Assembly (NCBI GenBank): GCA_009761415.1
Contig: QUOL01000017.1
Location: 1 to 64,000, forward strand
Direction: 5' to 3'
Source of the DNA: Sarcomyxa edulis
Lineage: Eukaryota; Basidiomycota; Agaricomycetes; Agaricales; Mycenaceae
Length of the DNA: 64,000 nucleotides
Made by a program: the position numbers and the translations under genes. Within the stretch, counting starts at the first letter, position 1, and the number at the start of each line of letters is the position of its first letter. Below are positions 52,507 to 64,000 of the stretch, one piece after another. The notes beneath the pieces are model-generated. The model searched no databases. It saw only the letters and a list, made by a program, of their open reading frames with translations, and was not told where the DNA came from.

Positions 52507-53842
52507 ATCTGGACGAGATCCAAGACCAATTAGCGAGATTAACGTTCGTATTCTAGCGCACTGGCAAGTACGTGAGTATCCGAGATATGAGTCGATATGG
52601 TCTGACGCTTGTGAACCTTTGAACCCTAGGCTATGATTATTGAATATACAGAGTATTTCGATGTATTTTGAAGTCTTCGTTGCTCGTCGTGGCCGACAGC
52701 GAGCTCGCCGTCGTCGTTGCAACTGAAAGTCCAGAATCAAGCTTATAATGCAGCTCGTGGCGAATTTGCAGCCGAAAGCAGCCGGCCGAGCGCCGCCGGC
52801 CGGACCTCAAAATTCACGGCCTCCGACTTCTAGTCACCTTCGTACTTACGTTTGGTGAATGCGGTACTTTCGTGCATAAAGCTGTTTCTTAACAAGATTC
52901 ACTGACCAGAGTCGACCCGGAGGTCTTTGATCTACTTTCTAGGCTTCAGATCGCGTCGCGTCGAATTCCCTTGGTATAGACACTGTTGCTCTAGGTTCAT
53001 ATCGATGAAGCTAATTACTGTATATCCAACAATGCACTGATCATCTGAAGATTCAAGAGCAGATAACATGATGCCAGGTCTTTTCTTCAGTCCGCGCAAT
53101 CCTATCCAACCTGGATGAGCACAATCGGACTCGTCGTCACTGTCTTATATGGCAAAGCGAAGGCATCCCGCATGATCGCTATGCCTTTCGGAGATATGGT
53201 AGAAGCTCTATTGATCGACCTTGACCTGCTGAAGATAGTCCATCCTGTTCTGGACAGGATTCAAAGGCCAACATCTGGAGGCGTAACATTCACCTGGATT
53301 ACGGAAAGAAACAGTGTGCGTGTGCATGCTCTTGAATCAGTCCTTACAAAACACTTACTTCTTTTGGTCTCCAGGGATTACATGAATCCCTGGTCGAGTT
53401 TCACAGAGAATAAAATAAAACGACCAAAATGTGGCGGCTCAAGAGCCAATGTTGGATGTAAGTCGCACTACCTACTTCTACGTCCATAGATTCGAATTTT
53501 GATAAACCCAGGGATGGTATCATGCTACGTGAGATCCCCGTGCACAGCAAGACTCCCGCGAATCTCGGGTCGCATCGTCGTCTTTCTCCCCCTCCAGTCC
53601 ACCGGTCCAGTAATCTCTACCCTCGTGGAGGTCCTTCCCAGGATCTGATATTGACGGCGACAAGGACGATCCCAGGAGACGAGACGCGTTACGATGCTGG
53701 GAAACGCGATACAGAACGTAGCCATGGTTTTTTCCCTTCCAGATATAAAGTATGCTTTGTTGACTGAGAAACGGCTTCGACGTTCTGATTCGTTTCGGCA
53801 CTACAGCCAACCGACCGCATTCCTCCTTACTTGAGTCATTCG
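52507..53842. other. Divergent intergenic region; one unsupported small ORF
   Basis: It contains the promoter of the F-box/WD40 gene at the left end. A GC-rich imperfect palindrome lies at about 52775-52803 (ccggccg and cggccgg arms). A 124-codon plus frame at 53115-53489 has no family I know, and its codon use is unremarkable. Nothing else was found. Confidence 0.4.
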
Positions 53843-54537
53843 ATGGAGCGAGTTCAGCGTCCTGAAGCAGCTCTTCCGTCTATTTCTTCTACTTCTTTAT
53901 CCGCTACCCAGTCCATCCGATCTATCTCCGCACTCGAAGATAAGGACGGACCCACAATCACCGCCGCTCGCAAGTCAGAGATAATCCAAAAATTGGCCCG
54001 CGATTTAGAAGAGACACGCAAACATATTGCCGCCGCTGCTGTGGAAGAGTCATATATTTCCGAACAAATCGAACCTTTGAAGGGATTATCCTAGTCTCTG
54101 GTGGGTCTCAATTTCCCTTCCGATATTGAGTTATCCGATTGTTTCGTTTTTGGATCTTCAGACCTTCAGGCACTCTTGGAAAAAGCAGGAAAGGAACTAA
54201 GTGTGGAAAGGAACAAGAGAGTGGAGGCAGAAAATGTCTTGAAGGATGTTCAAAGGGAGTGTAAGGAACCTTCGGTCGTGCCTGCCTTGCGGAAAGCGCT
54301 CCTCGAGCTACCTTCGCCAAGTACACCCATGGAAGCTTGAGCGCTGACATTGAGCGCTGCTGGAAGCAACCCAAGCGAATGCCGAGAGGTTTTTTTGGAC
54401 GACGCATGTCTATATTTATCAGGCCATCCGAGTTATCCTATTCTATTCGACCTCCAAGGAACACTTACAAACCACGATACTGCGTCGTTCATTTACTGAC
54501 CCGCGCGCTCTCTCGAAAGGTTCAGTATCGCCTCAGA
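53843..54537 (+). CDS. Possible small coiled-coil protein, model uncertain
   Basis: Two coiled-coil-like segments occur in order. The first, from the ATG at 53843 (MERVQRPEAALPSISSTSLS), ends with Glu/Lys/Ile-rich heptads (IIQKLARDLEETRKHIAAAA) and a stop at 54092. The second, from about 54161 (DLQALLEKAGKELSVERNKR), runs to a stop at 54338. A putative intron (gtgggt...cttcag, about 54099-54159) would join them, but the in-frame TAG lies just before its donor. Either the first frame is a complete 83-residue protein, or the locus carries a nonsense change. I do not recognise the family. Confidence 0.35.
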
Positions 54538-54644
54538 TAGTGATAGTTCAGTTGACACCATCGTTTTGTGAGTTCCTCCCGACACTGACCCAGAAATACT
54601 CCCTTTCTAGCAGACGCCACCCCGCCTGTCATCTCGAATCTTCA

Positions 54645-56020
54645 ATGGCCCAGCAATATGCCAGGTTATTGCTATCCCAATGCAATGGATACCCATTGTA
54701 TTTTCCAGAACCAATCGCTCCAGGGCCATCGAAGTTCAGTAATACCAGCTGTTCTGACGGCATTCGTATCGGAGACGTCGGCTTCATCAGCCATGCTGGG
54801 TTCTTTGAACCTCTGCTCAACGTCCGCGCTCCTCGAGACGATCATGCGAACGAGAAAGGCGTACTTGAGCAGTTCGGTCGACTGGACATATCGCCAGCTG
54901 AGATCACACACACGCAAAATGTTTATCCCAAGGACAGTACATTGGTGGATCCCCTTGCATGCGTGCACGTGGCCTCTCTCGTGGGTAGATCGTATGTATC
55001 TCTAAATTCAAATGCGTAGCTTGGATTTATATCGACCTGATTATCATTCTGCAGGGCGAAGTCGAAACCTGGATCTGCTGAGTACATATGGAGTTCTTTG
55101 GAAGGAGCTATATTACACCTCCCGAATGGAGCGACTAGAGTCGATGCTAGACTTGATCCCTTCCGTGCATACGCAATAAAGCACGCCTCCCGGTGGCACG
55201 AATGGGCCAGTCATGTTACACCCGATAATGGTTCTTTCTACCTCGTAACTGGATATGACAAGACAGACGCCTGGGGACTTGGTACGTTTCGTCGACAGAA
55301 CCGTCATTCTGAACCTGTCTTCCAGGTTGCAACTTGTCAGAGAGATGGCTCGGATACGTCGTGTTTTGCGCAGCCAGACGGCAAGTTTTGGACGCGGATA
55401 CGGTTTATTCCTCGTGGCTCTTGCGTCGATATCAAACGCGACAAATTTCCAAAGGCTCCCACTGAACCTGGCACTAGATTTCCTTCTCAAACTCTCAGAG
55501 ATGACGCCGTATCCAGTCGTGACTCTCCCGAAGGATTACACCATACAATTTTCATTCGTGGATTCAGCGTCACTGTCGAGAAAAAATCAACGGGGAAGCG
55601 ATCGATACGCAGATCGCTTCATCCTTTGATCGGTCGCCCGTTCTTGATTTTCGTGAAGCGAAAGCATTTCGCTGGCGACAAGGAAGATCAGTCTAGCAGA
55701 CCAAAGGTGAGTTTTCCGATTATTTGTCCAAGTCTTCAATTAGATACCTAAATTATATAGTCCGAACAGCGGGATTTCCACCCTTCAATAATCATCAACA
55801 GATTCCTTCTAGACCTGGTACGTCCAATTTATTGACGTAGTCAGTCAACACTCATGCCTCGTAGTTTCCAGATGCGGAAATCGCAATTACCCACGACGAT
55901 GAATGGGGGAGCGTTATCAGAAAGGTTGGCGAAAACCCTCTCACCGGTGCTTTAAATCTTATGTCTCCTGGAAGGGCCAGAAACTTCCGAGTGACTATCA
56001 GCTTGTATCGCGAATCTTGA
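54645..56020 (+). CDS. Conserved hypothetical protein of an Agaricomycete-expanded family
   Basis: It starts MAQQYARLLLSQCNGYPLYF, with PEP shortly after and then GIRIGDVGFISHAGFFEPLL and NV. From memory this is the signature of a large Agaricomycete family of unknown function that reads 'GYPLW.PEP...IGDVG....GGFD.LFN'. An intron follows '...ASLVGRS' near 54990-55054, where a second exon begins (AKSKPGSAEYIWSS). The long second exon has VTGYDKTDAWGLGTF and a region rich in Arg, Lys and Pro. Further short introns lead to SEQRDFHPSIIINRFLLDLF and then PDAEIAITHDDEWGSVIRK, the family's C-terminal HPS...IN and THDD..W blocks. The stop is at 56018-56020. No catalytic motif is visible and its cellular role is not known. 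Confidence 0.72.
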
Positions 56021-56610
56021 AGAAGTATACTCCGAGGTTCGATCGTCAATATGGTGAGTTCTGAGATCGTGTATTTCGGAACTAGGCTCGTTAATAGTCC
56101 AAAACTTGAAGCTACCGCATTCCTGGAATTGAAGATACCGCCTAGTGCATAGCAAAATCTCTAGGATACACGACAGACCATATGACGTTTCTCAACATAC
56201 TGAGTGGCAATTTTGCCAGATAAATTATGTGATCTCAATCCAGTGAGCTAAATTGGGTCGTGTTGTTTGCGCACGACCCTGTTGGCAAACACTGCGACTG
56301 ACAAGTCTGACACTGGTTGCTGACAGGTCCCTTTTTTCGAGAATGGCCGAATGAATTCACTATTTTGAGGGGCACGGAGCTTCGAAACGACCTAAACCAG
56401 GTCACGAGCTCGTCTTGTTAGACAGAATTCCGAGGGAAGGAGGCAACGATTGAGAAAAGGTCGTGCGCACGGACGAGCTTGCCAATCGAGTAGCATACGC
56501 TGTAAATCGTATGTCAAATATACATGACATACATGTGGAAAGTAAGTCTAGTCGAACGGAAAAGTAAGCACTTGTCCCAGAGTCTTTCCTTCCTAAGTCC
56601 AAAAATAATC
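56021..56610. other. Convergent 3' interval, nothing recognised
   Basis: It lies between the conserved hypothetical gene (+) and GH1 copy 2 (-). No ORF or repeat is supported. Similarity to the downstream side of GH1 copy 1 fades within a few bases of the stop codon. Confidence 0.45.
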
Positions 56611-59408
56611 TCATAGGGATGCGGTCGAATTCCCCTGCAGATGAGCTTTGAAGAACTCGTCTGATAGGGAGACTCAGTACGCAGTAACAGATCCTAGTTT
56701 GGAACATAGACTCACGCAACGCCATCGCAGAACGCTTGTACGTACGTTCTAGCGTGGTGTAATTTACATACTGGATCCCGAACCTTGGGTGAGATCCATA
56801 CCAGTCAAGGAGACGAAACGAAAAAATATGAGCAAGGACTTACTTGGCGCTCAGACCGCTGTTCCACTCAGCATTATCCAACATTGCTTGTGGTAGGTGA
56901 GTAGAGCGAAATCACGAGTCAAAGGGAAAACATACCCCAAGAAAAAGTCCCGGCCACAGGAACCTTGTCTTCATGGATAGACAATAGAATTTCCCCGAGG
57001 TAGGTCATAAAATAGTCTGAAACGCACTGATGTGAGATCGGAGACGAGAGAGGCAACAATCAGTGCTCACTATATCGGTTTATATCTTCCGTGATCTGGA
57101 AAATTTGCTGTCTTTCGCTCTCAAAAGGTTCGACAAATCCAAACTCTGAGATATACTGGAGCAAAATTCGAGTCAGCTAGGGGTGATGATCTGGTTGAGT
57201 ACGAACCATTTTATTTGTCGGCCAACGTTGATGTAATTTGAGCAAAGACGTCCTCAGAAAATTCGGCGTCGACTGCAACCAGTCCTGACTCAGAGGATCA
57301 GGAGATGCTCCAGCGGCCCAACCCGCATTGAAATCGAACATGACCGGAGTATTGCACTCTGGCCACATGGGATGCGAAGTATCGGAGACGCAGGCCGCCA
57401 AGCCGTCCGGTGGAGCAGCGATCCACTGGGTACGATACGCATCGATGGCGTAAAAGTCAGCTGAGCCTAGACAGAAGTGTCATGTAAGCCACTACTATCG
57501 CATACTAGGGAAAATGAACTACCGAGAAGGTCTTTCTTTTCTTGTGTCGTGAAACGGGGTAGATAAGTCTCGTCCAGAGTATCTGTCATGATAGAAGGCC
57601 AATCCCCTGTTGTGTATATTGGGTCTGAAAATGCTCCAAGACGGAAGGCCGTATGCCGTTCTACTGCTGCGTGGTCGTCTGAGGAATTGCTTCTCCAAGG
57701 AGGGCCGCTGCGTCGGATTGAATGTCAAATGAGCATTTCAAAGATCTGCGAAGAGAAAATCATGCGCTTACATGAAGTCATCGTTTTTGTAGGCTATTTC
57801 GCCTTGAATCTTCATTGAACGGAAGGCCTTGACAGCACCGGCATGGGCCTTGACTAGAGGAATAGTATTGGCAAGATCCTCAGGAAAGGTAGAAGGAGAC
57901 TTACGAAGATTATAAGTGCACTGGTAAGGCGCGGTCGATGCATTTACTCCCGGCGCGAATGAACTATCTGTAGCAAAAGGGGTTTCAAGACTCTTACTTT
58001 GACGGCATGAACTGAGCCGTACTGAAAGGATATGTTGCAATTTGGGCACAAAAAGTTCGAGGTTCGTTGAAGGTGTACCTAACTCGAAGTAAGCACGGGA
58101 GGAACTACGGAAATCCGAACAAAGTATACATCGACGTACCAAGTTTTGACGCGACCATTGAATGCACGGAACACAGTTGTTGCATAACTATATAGCCGTG
58201 ATCATGAGATGCGGAAATCTGCTCGAAGTGGAAGACAAGACCAACTGAATATAATCGTCTACTATCTTCGGAGACGTAAAGCCTCCATAATACGCTACTA
58301 ATGCCAACGGCGTGTCCCAGTGAACTGAATAAATAGGTCAGACGTAGTTGATTAAGATCTAGAGCACCATCCGATACGCACACAGAGTGACGACCGGTTC
58401 AACTCCAGATGCCCAGTGGTAATCGATGACTAGATCAATTTGTCAGAAACCGAATATGCAGAAGAGAAGCTGTGAACAGAAATCACGGTCAGAGTAATGG
58501 TCCAATCCTGCTTGGTTTATGGGAGAGTCAGCTGTTCCAAAGGGAAAGATACGCGCCCATGAAATCCTACGAGCAAATTCGATATAAAGAGGAGTCTATT
58601 CATCTGAGAAAATCACGCACGAGAACGAATGTGCATTGACTCCCAATGCGGCCGTGCGAGCAATATCTGGTTTGTAGAGGTAATACTGGAGATCCACAAT
58701 ATCGGCTTTCCATTGCTTGAGTCAGATATGGTAAAGGATACTCGTATGAGAAAGAAAGAACACACCCGTAGTATTGTCCGTGATAGCACCGGGCTGTCTA
58801 CTTGCCCAGTCCCAGAACGTGGGCCCCTTTCCCTCACTCAAATGTGAATGAATGTCAGGCGATCGATCAAGTATAGCAGCAGAACTCGAACTCACTTCTT
58901 TACAGCTCCTTCGACCTGATATGCAGCCGTAGCCACACCGAATTTGAACCCGACGGGCAGTTTCAAATTAGGCAAGATAGCACTTGGCTCAGGAGCAAAC
59001 CAAGATGGATAGAGTGGTGGTGGAGGAGAAGGCAGAGTGATTGGAAGTTCTGGAACGCGCGTCGTTGTGAATGGTGGTTGTTCGACTGGGCCGACCTTAT
59101 GAAAATTTGTCAAGACATAGATATGCTTACAATACACAAGTCAGACGTACCAGATCCCATAAACGCTCGAGACCATCTGGAGAGAAATCTTGTGGGACGG
59201 AGCCTACAGGAGGGAATGAGGCGCTTGTCGGGACAGTGGCCGTCTGAGTGGCTGTAGATATTGCAGAGACGCTGAAGCCTGTCAGCGGGGGAGAAACCGA
59301 TGAAGACACGAGGATACTAGATGCAGAGGTTCGACTCGGAGCCTCAGACACGGTTTGGGCGAAGCTTTTGCAAACAGCAGATACAACGACGATAAGCCTT
59401 AGGAGCAT
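56611..59408 (-). CDS. Secreted GH1 beta-glucosidase (copy 2, inverted)
   Basis: Same exon layout as copy 1. It starts MLLRLIVVVSAVCKSFAQ (signal peptide) with a Ser/Thr-rich stalk, then LPVGFKFGVATAAYQVEGA, the acid/base motif YTFNEPRTFC (about 58065-58035), FAPGVNASTAPYQCTYNL, and the nucleophile region YISEFGFVEPF (about 57155), again with Phe where GH1 usually has Asn. It ends EFFKAHLQGNSTASL. All splice joins I checked keep phase, so it appears intact. The N-terminal exon is about 70% identical to copy 1 at protein level, while the last 408 bp, introns included, are about 98% identical. An in-frame ATG 33 bp upstream (MHPHSVSLSQN) is an alternative start; the one chosen puts the hydrophobic core of the signal peptide at the very N-terminus. 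Confidence 0.88.
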
Positions 59409-60473
59409 GTTTTGAGATAGAGAAACAGAGTGTGGATGCATGCTGTTTATTTAAGGCGATGCGTAAAGAAGAGTTTTAGGTCACCAGTGGTCCAAGATGT
59501 TCGAATCGAAAGTTTTCCTCCGTGTTCTCAGAAATGAGTTCAGGTTCAAAGCTTCGTGATCCCCTCGGGCCGTCTGGGTTCCTAGAGGATCTGTCATATG
59601 GAAGAGCACGCACTGGATTCAAAAGAGTCATGCGGACTAGGAAAATAAAAAGAAGTTGGGCGTAACGATCCCGTTCAACTACCAACAGAAGCCCGACTTC
59701 GTTTCCTGTGGAAATGAATAAGCATGGGCGACGGTTGGTATTCTGAACGGAAATGCCACGAAGACAATGAACTTCAAAAGATGGAGCAGTCCTTTATCTA
59801 TGTAGCGCTTGTTCGGCCTCTGAATGGTGAATCCTTGAACGTTTCCGAGAAAGAAAGTAGAGATGGTGTTAGGAAAATGATACACATAGACTAGATCTGT
59901 TGGAAATGATTTCAAGCAGGTTCAAGTTTCAGATGCTTCACTGAGTGGGTAGACCGTAGGAGTTGGCAACTTGGTAGGAGCGATCGAAGTCACAACTGTC
60001 ACAGACATACACGCTCCACGTGGCAATGGATCGACCAAAGGCGGCTTTTGGGCGGCTTCGTCAAAAATTATACAAAAATCTCGTCGTCAGTGCACTGACA
60101 GAGTCACAGTACCTCACCTTCGTGGGTACGGTGGGTCGACGGTAAGTACTTACTGGGCAAATTACGTTTATATTAATGAGTACTGAGTGCTCAATCTGTG
60201 TCAAATTTGAACCACGAATATGGCTTGGTTCTATTCAAACGTACCGTTCCTGGATTTTCAACCTCCTTGTAACTTGTGAGTGAGTATACATGCGTTTCTG
60301 TTTGATATGAACATTCGTCCATATAGATCTCCGGATATTGTGACTTGTGGGGGGACCAGGACAACTCCATTTAAGTGACGTCACTTGCGGATGTAAATGT
60401 CTCGAATTATTTTCGGCGTCTGGCACTCATCTCTTCGACTATCGCCTCGTAGCGGTACTGCTATTGGAGTCGG
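59409..60473. other. Intergenic region upstream of GH1 copy 2 and the K+ channel
   Basis: It should contain both divergent promoters. A 'tttaaata' string about 40 bp upstream of the GH1 start (minus strand near 59450) is a candidate TATA element. Two minus-strand frames at 59915-59679 and 59685-59476 have a hydrophobic stretch each (LLHLLKFIVFVAFPF, LLFIFLVRMTLL) but overlap out of frame; I do not call a gene. Confidence 0.4.
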
Positions 60474-62699
60474 ATGAACGATCCAGGATTAGACAACTCC
60501 ATCGAGAGCTCCGCGAACCATATCAGTCGTACTCTCAAGTCTCAAATTCCAGGTGACGCACAGACTCGTAAACGACATACCAGCACGAATCACTCTGCAG
60601 GAGCAAGAGAATTGTTCCGGGAGGAATTGCTCGTCGACGAAGAGGAAGAAGAAGTCGGATTTTTCCAACCAAAGTAGGTGTGATCTCGGGAGACGTGCTG
60701 TCTGTACTGACTTCGTATGTTGTACAGACGCTGGTGGTTTACATCCACTGCATTTCCTCTTATTGCCGGGACATTTGGGCCATTAGCAAGTCTGCTTTCG
60801 GTTTGTGCTCTAGTACAGCCCTGGAGAGTCAATATACCAGACGATGGTACCGAAGCTGAAGGGACGCCAATCACCGATCCTCCTTGGTATGTACAAAAGT
60901 CTCGAGGTTCGAAGTCGTGCCACTCACAATGTTACGATTCACAGGCTTTTAGCACTCAACTCCGTCTCCTTGGCTCTTGCTATAGTTGCGAACTTCTTTC
61001 TCCTTTTCAATTTTGCTCACCGAGTACGCTATGCTATTGCTCAACCCGTGACCATTATTCTATGGTAACATCATCTCTATCTCATGTTCCGAATAATTCA
61101 ATTGACAACCTGGCAGGTACCTTTCGTCCGTACTACTTATCATACCACTTTGTCTCACCCGTAAACTCATCCTATACCCAACCCTCACGCACGCGTTTTC
61201 CCAATCCTACTACTACGCCATCATCTCCTCTTCCCTCTACTCTCTTGTCGCCACCCTCCTTCTCGCTAATCTTCTCGGCGCATGGGTATTCCACGCTTAC
61301 CCAGCTTCTTTCAACTCTCTAACCATCCCCCAAAGAACATTGATGCTCCAAACCATATCCTACGTCTTCTACCTCGCTCTCGGAGCAGGCATCTTCGCGC
61401 GTATCGAGAACTGGGCCTACGTAGACGCGTTGTATTGGATAGACTACACCCTCCTCACCATCGGCCTCGGGTCCGATTTCTCACCGCAGACAGTCACAGG
61501 ACGAGCGATCCTGATACCATACGCTGCGTGTGGCATCACGATGTTGGGTTTGGTGATTGGGAGCGTACGTGGGTTAGTTCTTGAACGTGGGAAGTTGAAG
61601 GTTGAGAGACGGGCTTTGGATAAGGAGAGGGGTAAGTGGAGGGAGGATAGGGATGCGTGGATTCGTAAGTATGATCTGGAGACAGGATCAGATCAAGATG
61701 AGTCTTCATCGTCATTATCGAGAGAGTGGGGAAAGAATGAGTTTAGGGCGATGAGGATCATCCAAGCTCGCACTAACAGAATAGAGAAATGGTGGTCTTT
61801 GGGATTATCATTCTTCGCTTTCTTGCTCGTCTGGCTTGGTGGGGCTATGGTCTTCACATTTTCAGAGGTACGAAATCATCCATGTCTTCCAGTCGACTTT
61901 CACTCACAATCACACTCACACACAACAGAAACCACAATCATGGACGTACTTCGATTCGCTCTATTTCGCGTACACATCCCTCTTAACGATCGGGTACGGT
62001 GACATATACCCCAGGTCAAATTCTGGTAAACCATTTTTCGTGATTTGGTCATTAATCGCGATACCGACGGTAACGATTTTGATATCGAATATGGGGGATA
62101 CGGTGGTGGGGTGGTTGAGGGAAGGGACATTGTGGTTGGGGCAAATGACGATACTCCCGGAGAGGGCCAACGATGGAAGTTTGACTATCAAGGGGCCGAA
62201 GACCGTGCAGGAGGCTGCGAGGAAAGAGGAGGAAAGGGAGGATGCGGAAGAGGAGCAGGAAGAGAGGAATCATGATGGGGAGGAAGGGAGTAGCGCGCAA
62301 GGTCTCGGAAGGGACGTGGAAATCTTGGGAGAAGCTGTTGAGAAAGCAGAGGAGGATCAAGGCAGGCAGAGTGGATTGCCGGCGCGGATCGCAAAAGAGA
62401 TTGCAGGGTTGGCAGGAAATGTGGGGATGAAACCACCGGTGAAGTACACCTGGGAACAGTGGGTTGGATGGCTAGTATTGCTTGACGAAAAGGATGGGAG
62501 CAGGAAAGACAAAGAGAAGGAGACGGAGAAGACAAAGGAGACTGCCGAAGACGAAGAATGGACTTGGTCTTGGCTAGGAGACGACGGACCGTTGTTCAGC
62601 ACGGTCAGTGAGACGGAATGGATTCTTGGAAGACTGTGTAAACGTCTAGAAAAAGTCTTACAGCATGAAATCGAAGGCGCGAGCACTAGTAATGGATGA
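60474..62699 (+). CDS. TOK-type two-pore outward-rectifier K+ channel
   Basis: Plasma-membrane potassium channel of the fungal TOK1 family. The start is MNDPGLDNSIESSANHISRT, and exon 1 ends FFQP/K at an intron (about 60676-60725). Membrane segments follow: FTSTAFPLIAGTFGPLASLL, LALAIVANFFLLFNF, YLSSVLLIIPLCL, a long Leu/Tyr-rich stretch, then pore 1 YTLLTIGLGSDFSP (about 61450-61490) and pore 2 TSLLTIGYGDIYP (about 61967-62010). The pore-2 filter is the canonical TIGYGD; pore 1 has TIGLGSD, as in known TOK channels. The loop between them is highly charged (LKVERRALDKERGKWREDRD). The cytosolic C-terminus has a Glu/Lys-rich low-complexity region and ends ...GASTSNG. Further introns near 60891-60952, 61066-61111 and 61867-61928 keep the frame. 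About 640 residues, typical for the family. Confidence 0.9.
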
Positions 62700-62986
62700 A
62701 AACCCTTTTTCTGAAGACTATCATCGCATTGGTGGGGACTTGGTTTTGACTTCTGTCTGTTCTCATCGAGTGACGTCTTCTGAAAATCTTTGTGAGTGAC
62801 TTCAACTTCATAGAACTACGATAGAAAGATACAGAAAGGCACGACCGAGTCGTGTATACAATCTAAAAAAACACTCGAAGGCTGATCAGATTAAGAAATG
62901 AGAAAGGTAAAATGAGAACAAGGGAGAAGAAATAACTCTTTCCCAAGAGCTCCTCGGTCTCATTCGACCCCACCTCGGAATGAGTA
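62700..62986. other. Short convergent 3' interval
   Basis: 287 bp between the stops of the K+ channel (+) and the dehydrogenase (-). Only 3' UTR sequence is expected; the string 'ctaaaaaaacactcg' near 62862 is unremarkable. Confidence 0.45.
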
Positions 62987-64000
62987 TCACTCATCTATAC
63001 CAACTCCTCTCACAACATCCTTCCAATCCTCCAAAACACCCAGGACCTTCGCGCACTTATTCCTGACATCTGCATCCGCATCCTCTCCCAGCACCAAATA
63101 CAACGGCATATTCCTCCCCTTAGCCCTCCCCTCTCCCTTCACGACGTCGACGATAGCCTCAACAGCCTTATTCGGGTCGCCTTTCTCCGTTCCCGATATC
63201 GACGCAAAACGTTTAACGGCAGTAGTACGTGCTATCTCGTAATCGTGGATGGGACTGGATTCATCAAATGAATGACCGTAGATGCCTTCCGTGGAGAAAG
63301 ACCCGGGTTCTACAAGGAGTACGCGGATTCCGAAGGGCGAGACCTCAACAGAGAGTGTTTCGCTGAGAGCTATTGAGCGCCAGTAGGTTGGCGTTATTGT
63401 TATCTGATGCACGGTGGAAAATTCGACTCACCACGAACGGCTGCTTTTGAAGCTGCGTAGAAACCTTGTACAAGTATAGATGAGATATATGTAGTTATTT
63501 ATTCAGGGTATATTGGGAACGGGAACTCACCCAGTCCCTTATTGCACAGAAAGCATATACATAGGAATGAACCGATTTAGATGATCTGATCAATGAAATC
63601 AAAGGTGGGGTGAGTGGGCTCACCGTGATTTCAGGCCTCCAAGCGGATCGGCTACCAATATTCACTATCGTTCCCGATCTCTGAGCACGAAGGTGAGGTA
63701 GGACAGCTGTGGTCACGTCCATCAATCCAAACACATTGATATCGAATTGATTTCGCAATCGCTGGGTGCTATGGGATCCATGCGGTTAGAACGAAACACG
63801 AAACAGATGGTAGAACATGTGCGTACCCTCCTTCCTCCAGGATCCCAGGTAAACCACAGCCTGCATTATTGACGAGGACATCTATACGACCCCAGATTGT
63901 CGCAGCTTCATCTACTTTCTTCTTGATAGACTCGAGTCCTTCTGTAACATCTAATTGGACTAATCGTAGATTCTCTGACTTGATCTCTTGCAGCTTTTCA
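62987..64000 (-). CDS. Short-chain dehydrogenase/reductase, 5' end outside the window
   Basis: Classical SDR oxidoreductase; substrate unknown. The window starts inside the gene: LQEIKSENLRLVQLDVT matches the end of the first beta-alpha unit, and the N-terminal TGxxxGxG cofactor site lies beyond 64000. Visible motifs are RIDVLVNNAGCG (the NNAG motif), QFDINVFGLMDVT, TIVNIGSRSAWRP with the catalytic Ser, and YAASKAAVR with the Tyr and Lys of the YxxxK site. The C-terminal part (ALSETLSVEVSPFGIRVLLV then EPGSF) is typical of the 'retinol dehydrogenase-like' group of fungal SDRs. Introns split the region four times, including a probable 7-nt exon (ggactgg, about 63530) between the Ser and Tyr motifs. 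It ends WKDVVRGVGIDE with TGA at 62987-62989. Confidence 0.85.

Noticed and set aside
52775..52803. GC-rich palindrome as a transcription-factor site
   Set aside because: It is imperfect and single, with no second copy near either promoter.
53115..53489. 124-codon plus-strand ORF
   Set aside because: It has no known domain, no splice continuation and no support beyond being open.
59476..59915. Two overlapping minus-strand frames with hydrophobic stretches
   Set aside because: They overlap out of frame and no intron joins them; chance frames are more likely.

Overview
The window is nuclear DNA of a filamentous basidiomycete, most likely an Agaricomycete. Genes carry many short (about 45-90 nt) GT-AG introns, and the set includes a P4-type flippase, a Zn2Cys6 activator, a TOK-type potassium channel, GH1 beta-glucosidases, an adenylation-ACP-ketosynthase enzyme and decayed Ty3/gypsy and Ty1/copia elements. 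I cannot name the species.

Layout. (1) 1-13.5 kb is a block of unusual composition. The hexamer CGATCG occurs about 59 times here by hand count, against about ten in the other 50 kb. It holds a frameshifted Ty3/gypsy integrase (+), a degenerate tandem repeat array, an intact four-exon gene for a 794-residue Zn2Cys6-like protein (-), and a head-to-tail array of six diverged two- or three-exon paralogues (-, 6.3-11.6 kb) of no family I recognise. A 66-bp minisatellite and older duplicated repeats follow (12.36-13.1 kb). (2) 13.7-17.0 kb is a Ty1/copia element on the minus strand: a 5' LTR, gag-protease, one in-frame TGA, then integrase, cut off at the start of reverse transcriptase. (3) 18.9-24.6 kb is a DNF-type phospholipid flippase. 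(4) 25.2-44.1 kb looks like a small natural-product neighbourhood: a Zn2Cys6 transcription factor, an F-box protein, an A-ACP-KS protein with a dead acyltransferase-like tail, and a YOR1-like ABCC exporter that converges on the synthase with only 95 bp between their stop codons. (5) 45.1-59.4 kb holds two GH1 beta-glucosidase genes in inverted, convergent orientation. Between them lie an F-box/WD40 gene, a doubtful coiled-coil locus and a conserved hypothetical gene. (6) 60.5-64 kb holds a TOK-type K+ channel and the 3' part of a short-chain dehydrogenase that runs off the window.

Most interesting points: the six-member tandem family with a conserved intron position inside the CGATCG-rich block; the A-ACP-KS protein whose adenylation core motif and AT active site are both replaced; and the GH1 pair, which is about 98% identical over the last 408 bp including introns but only about 70% identical in the first exon (protein level), a gene-conversion pattern.

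Gene models were spliced by eye from GT-AG sites and reading-frame continuity. Exon edges given to the base are ones I checked; the rest are approximate.
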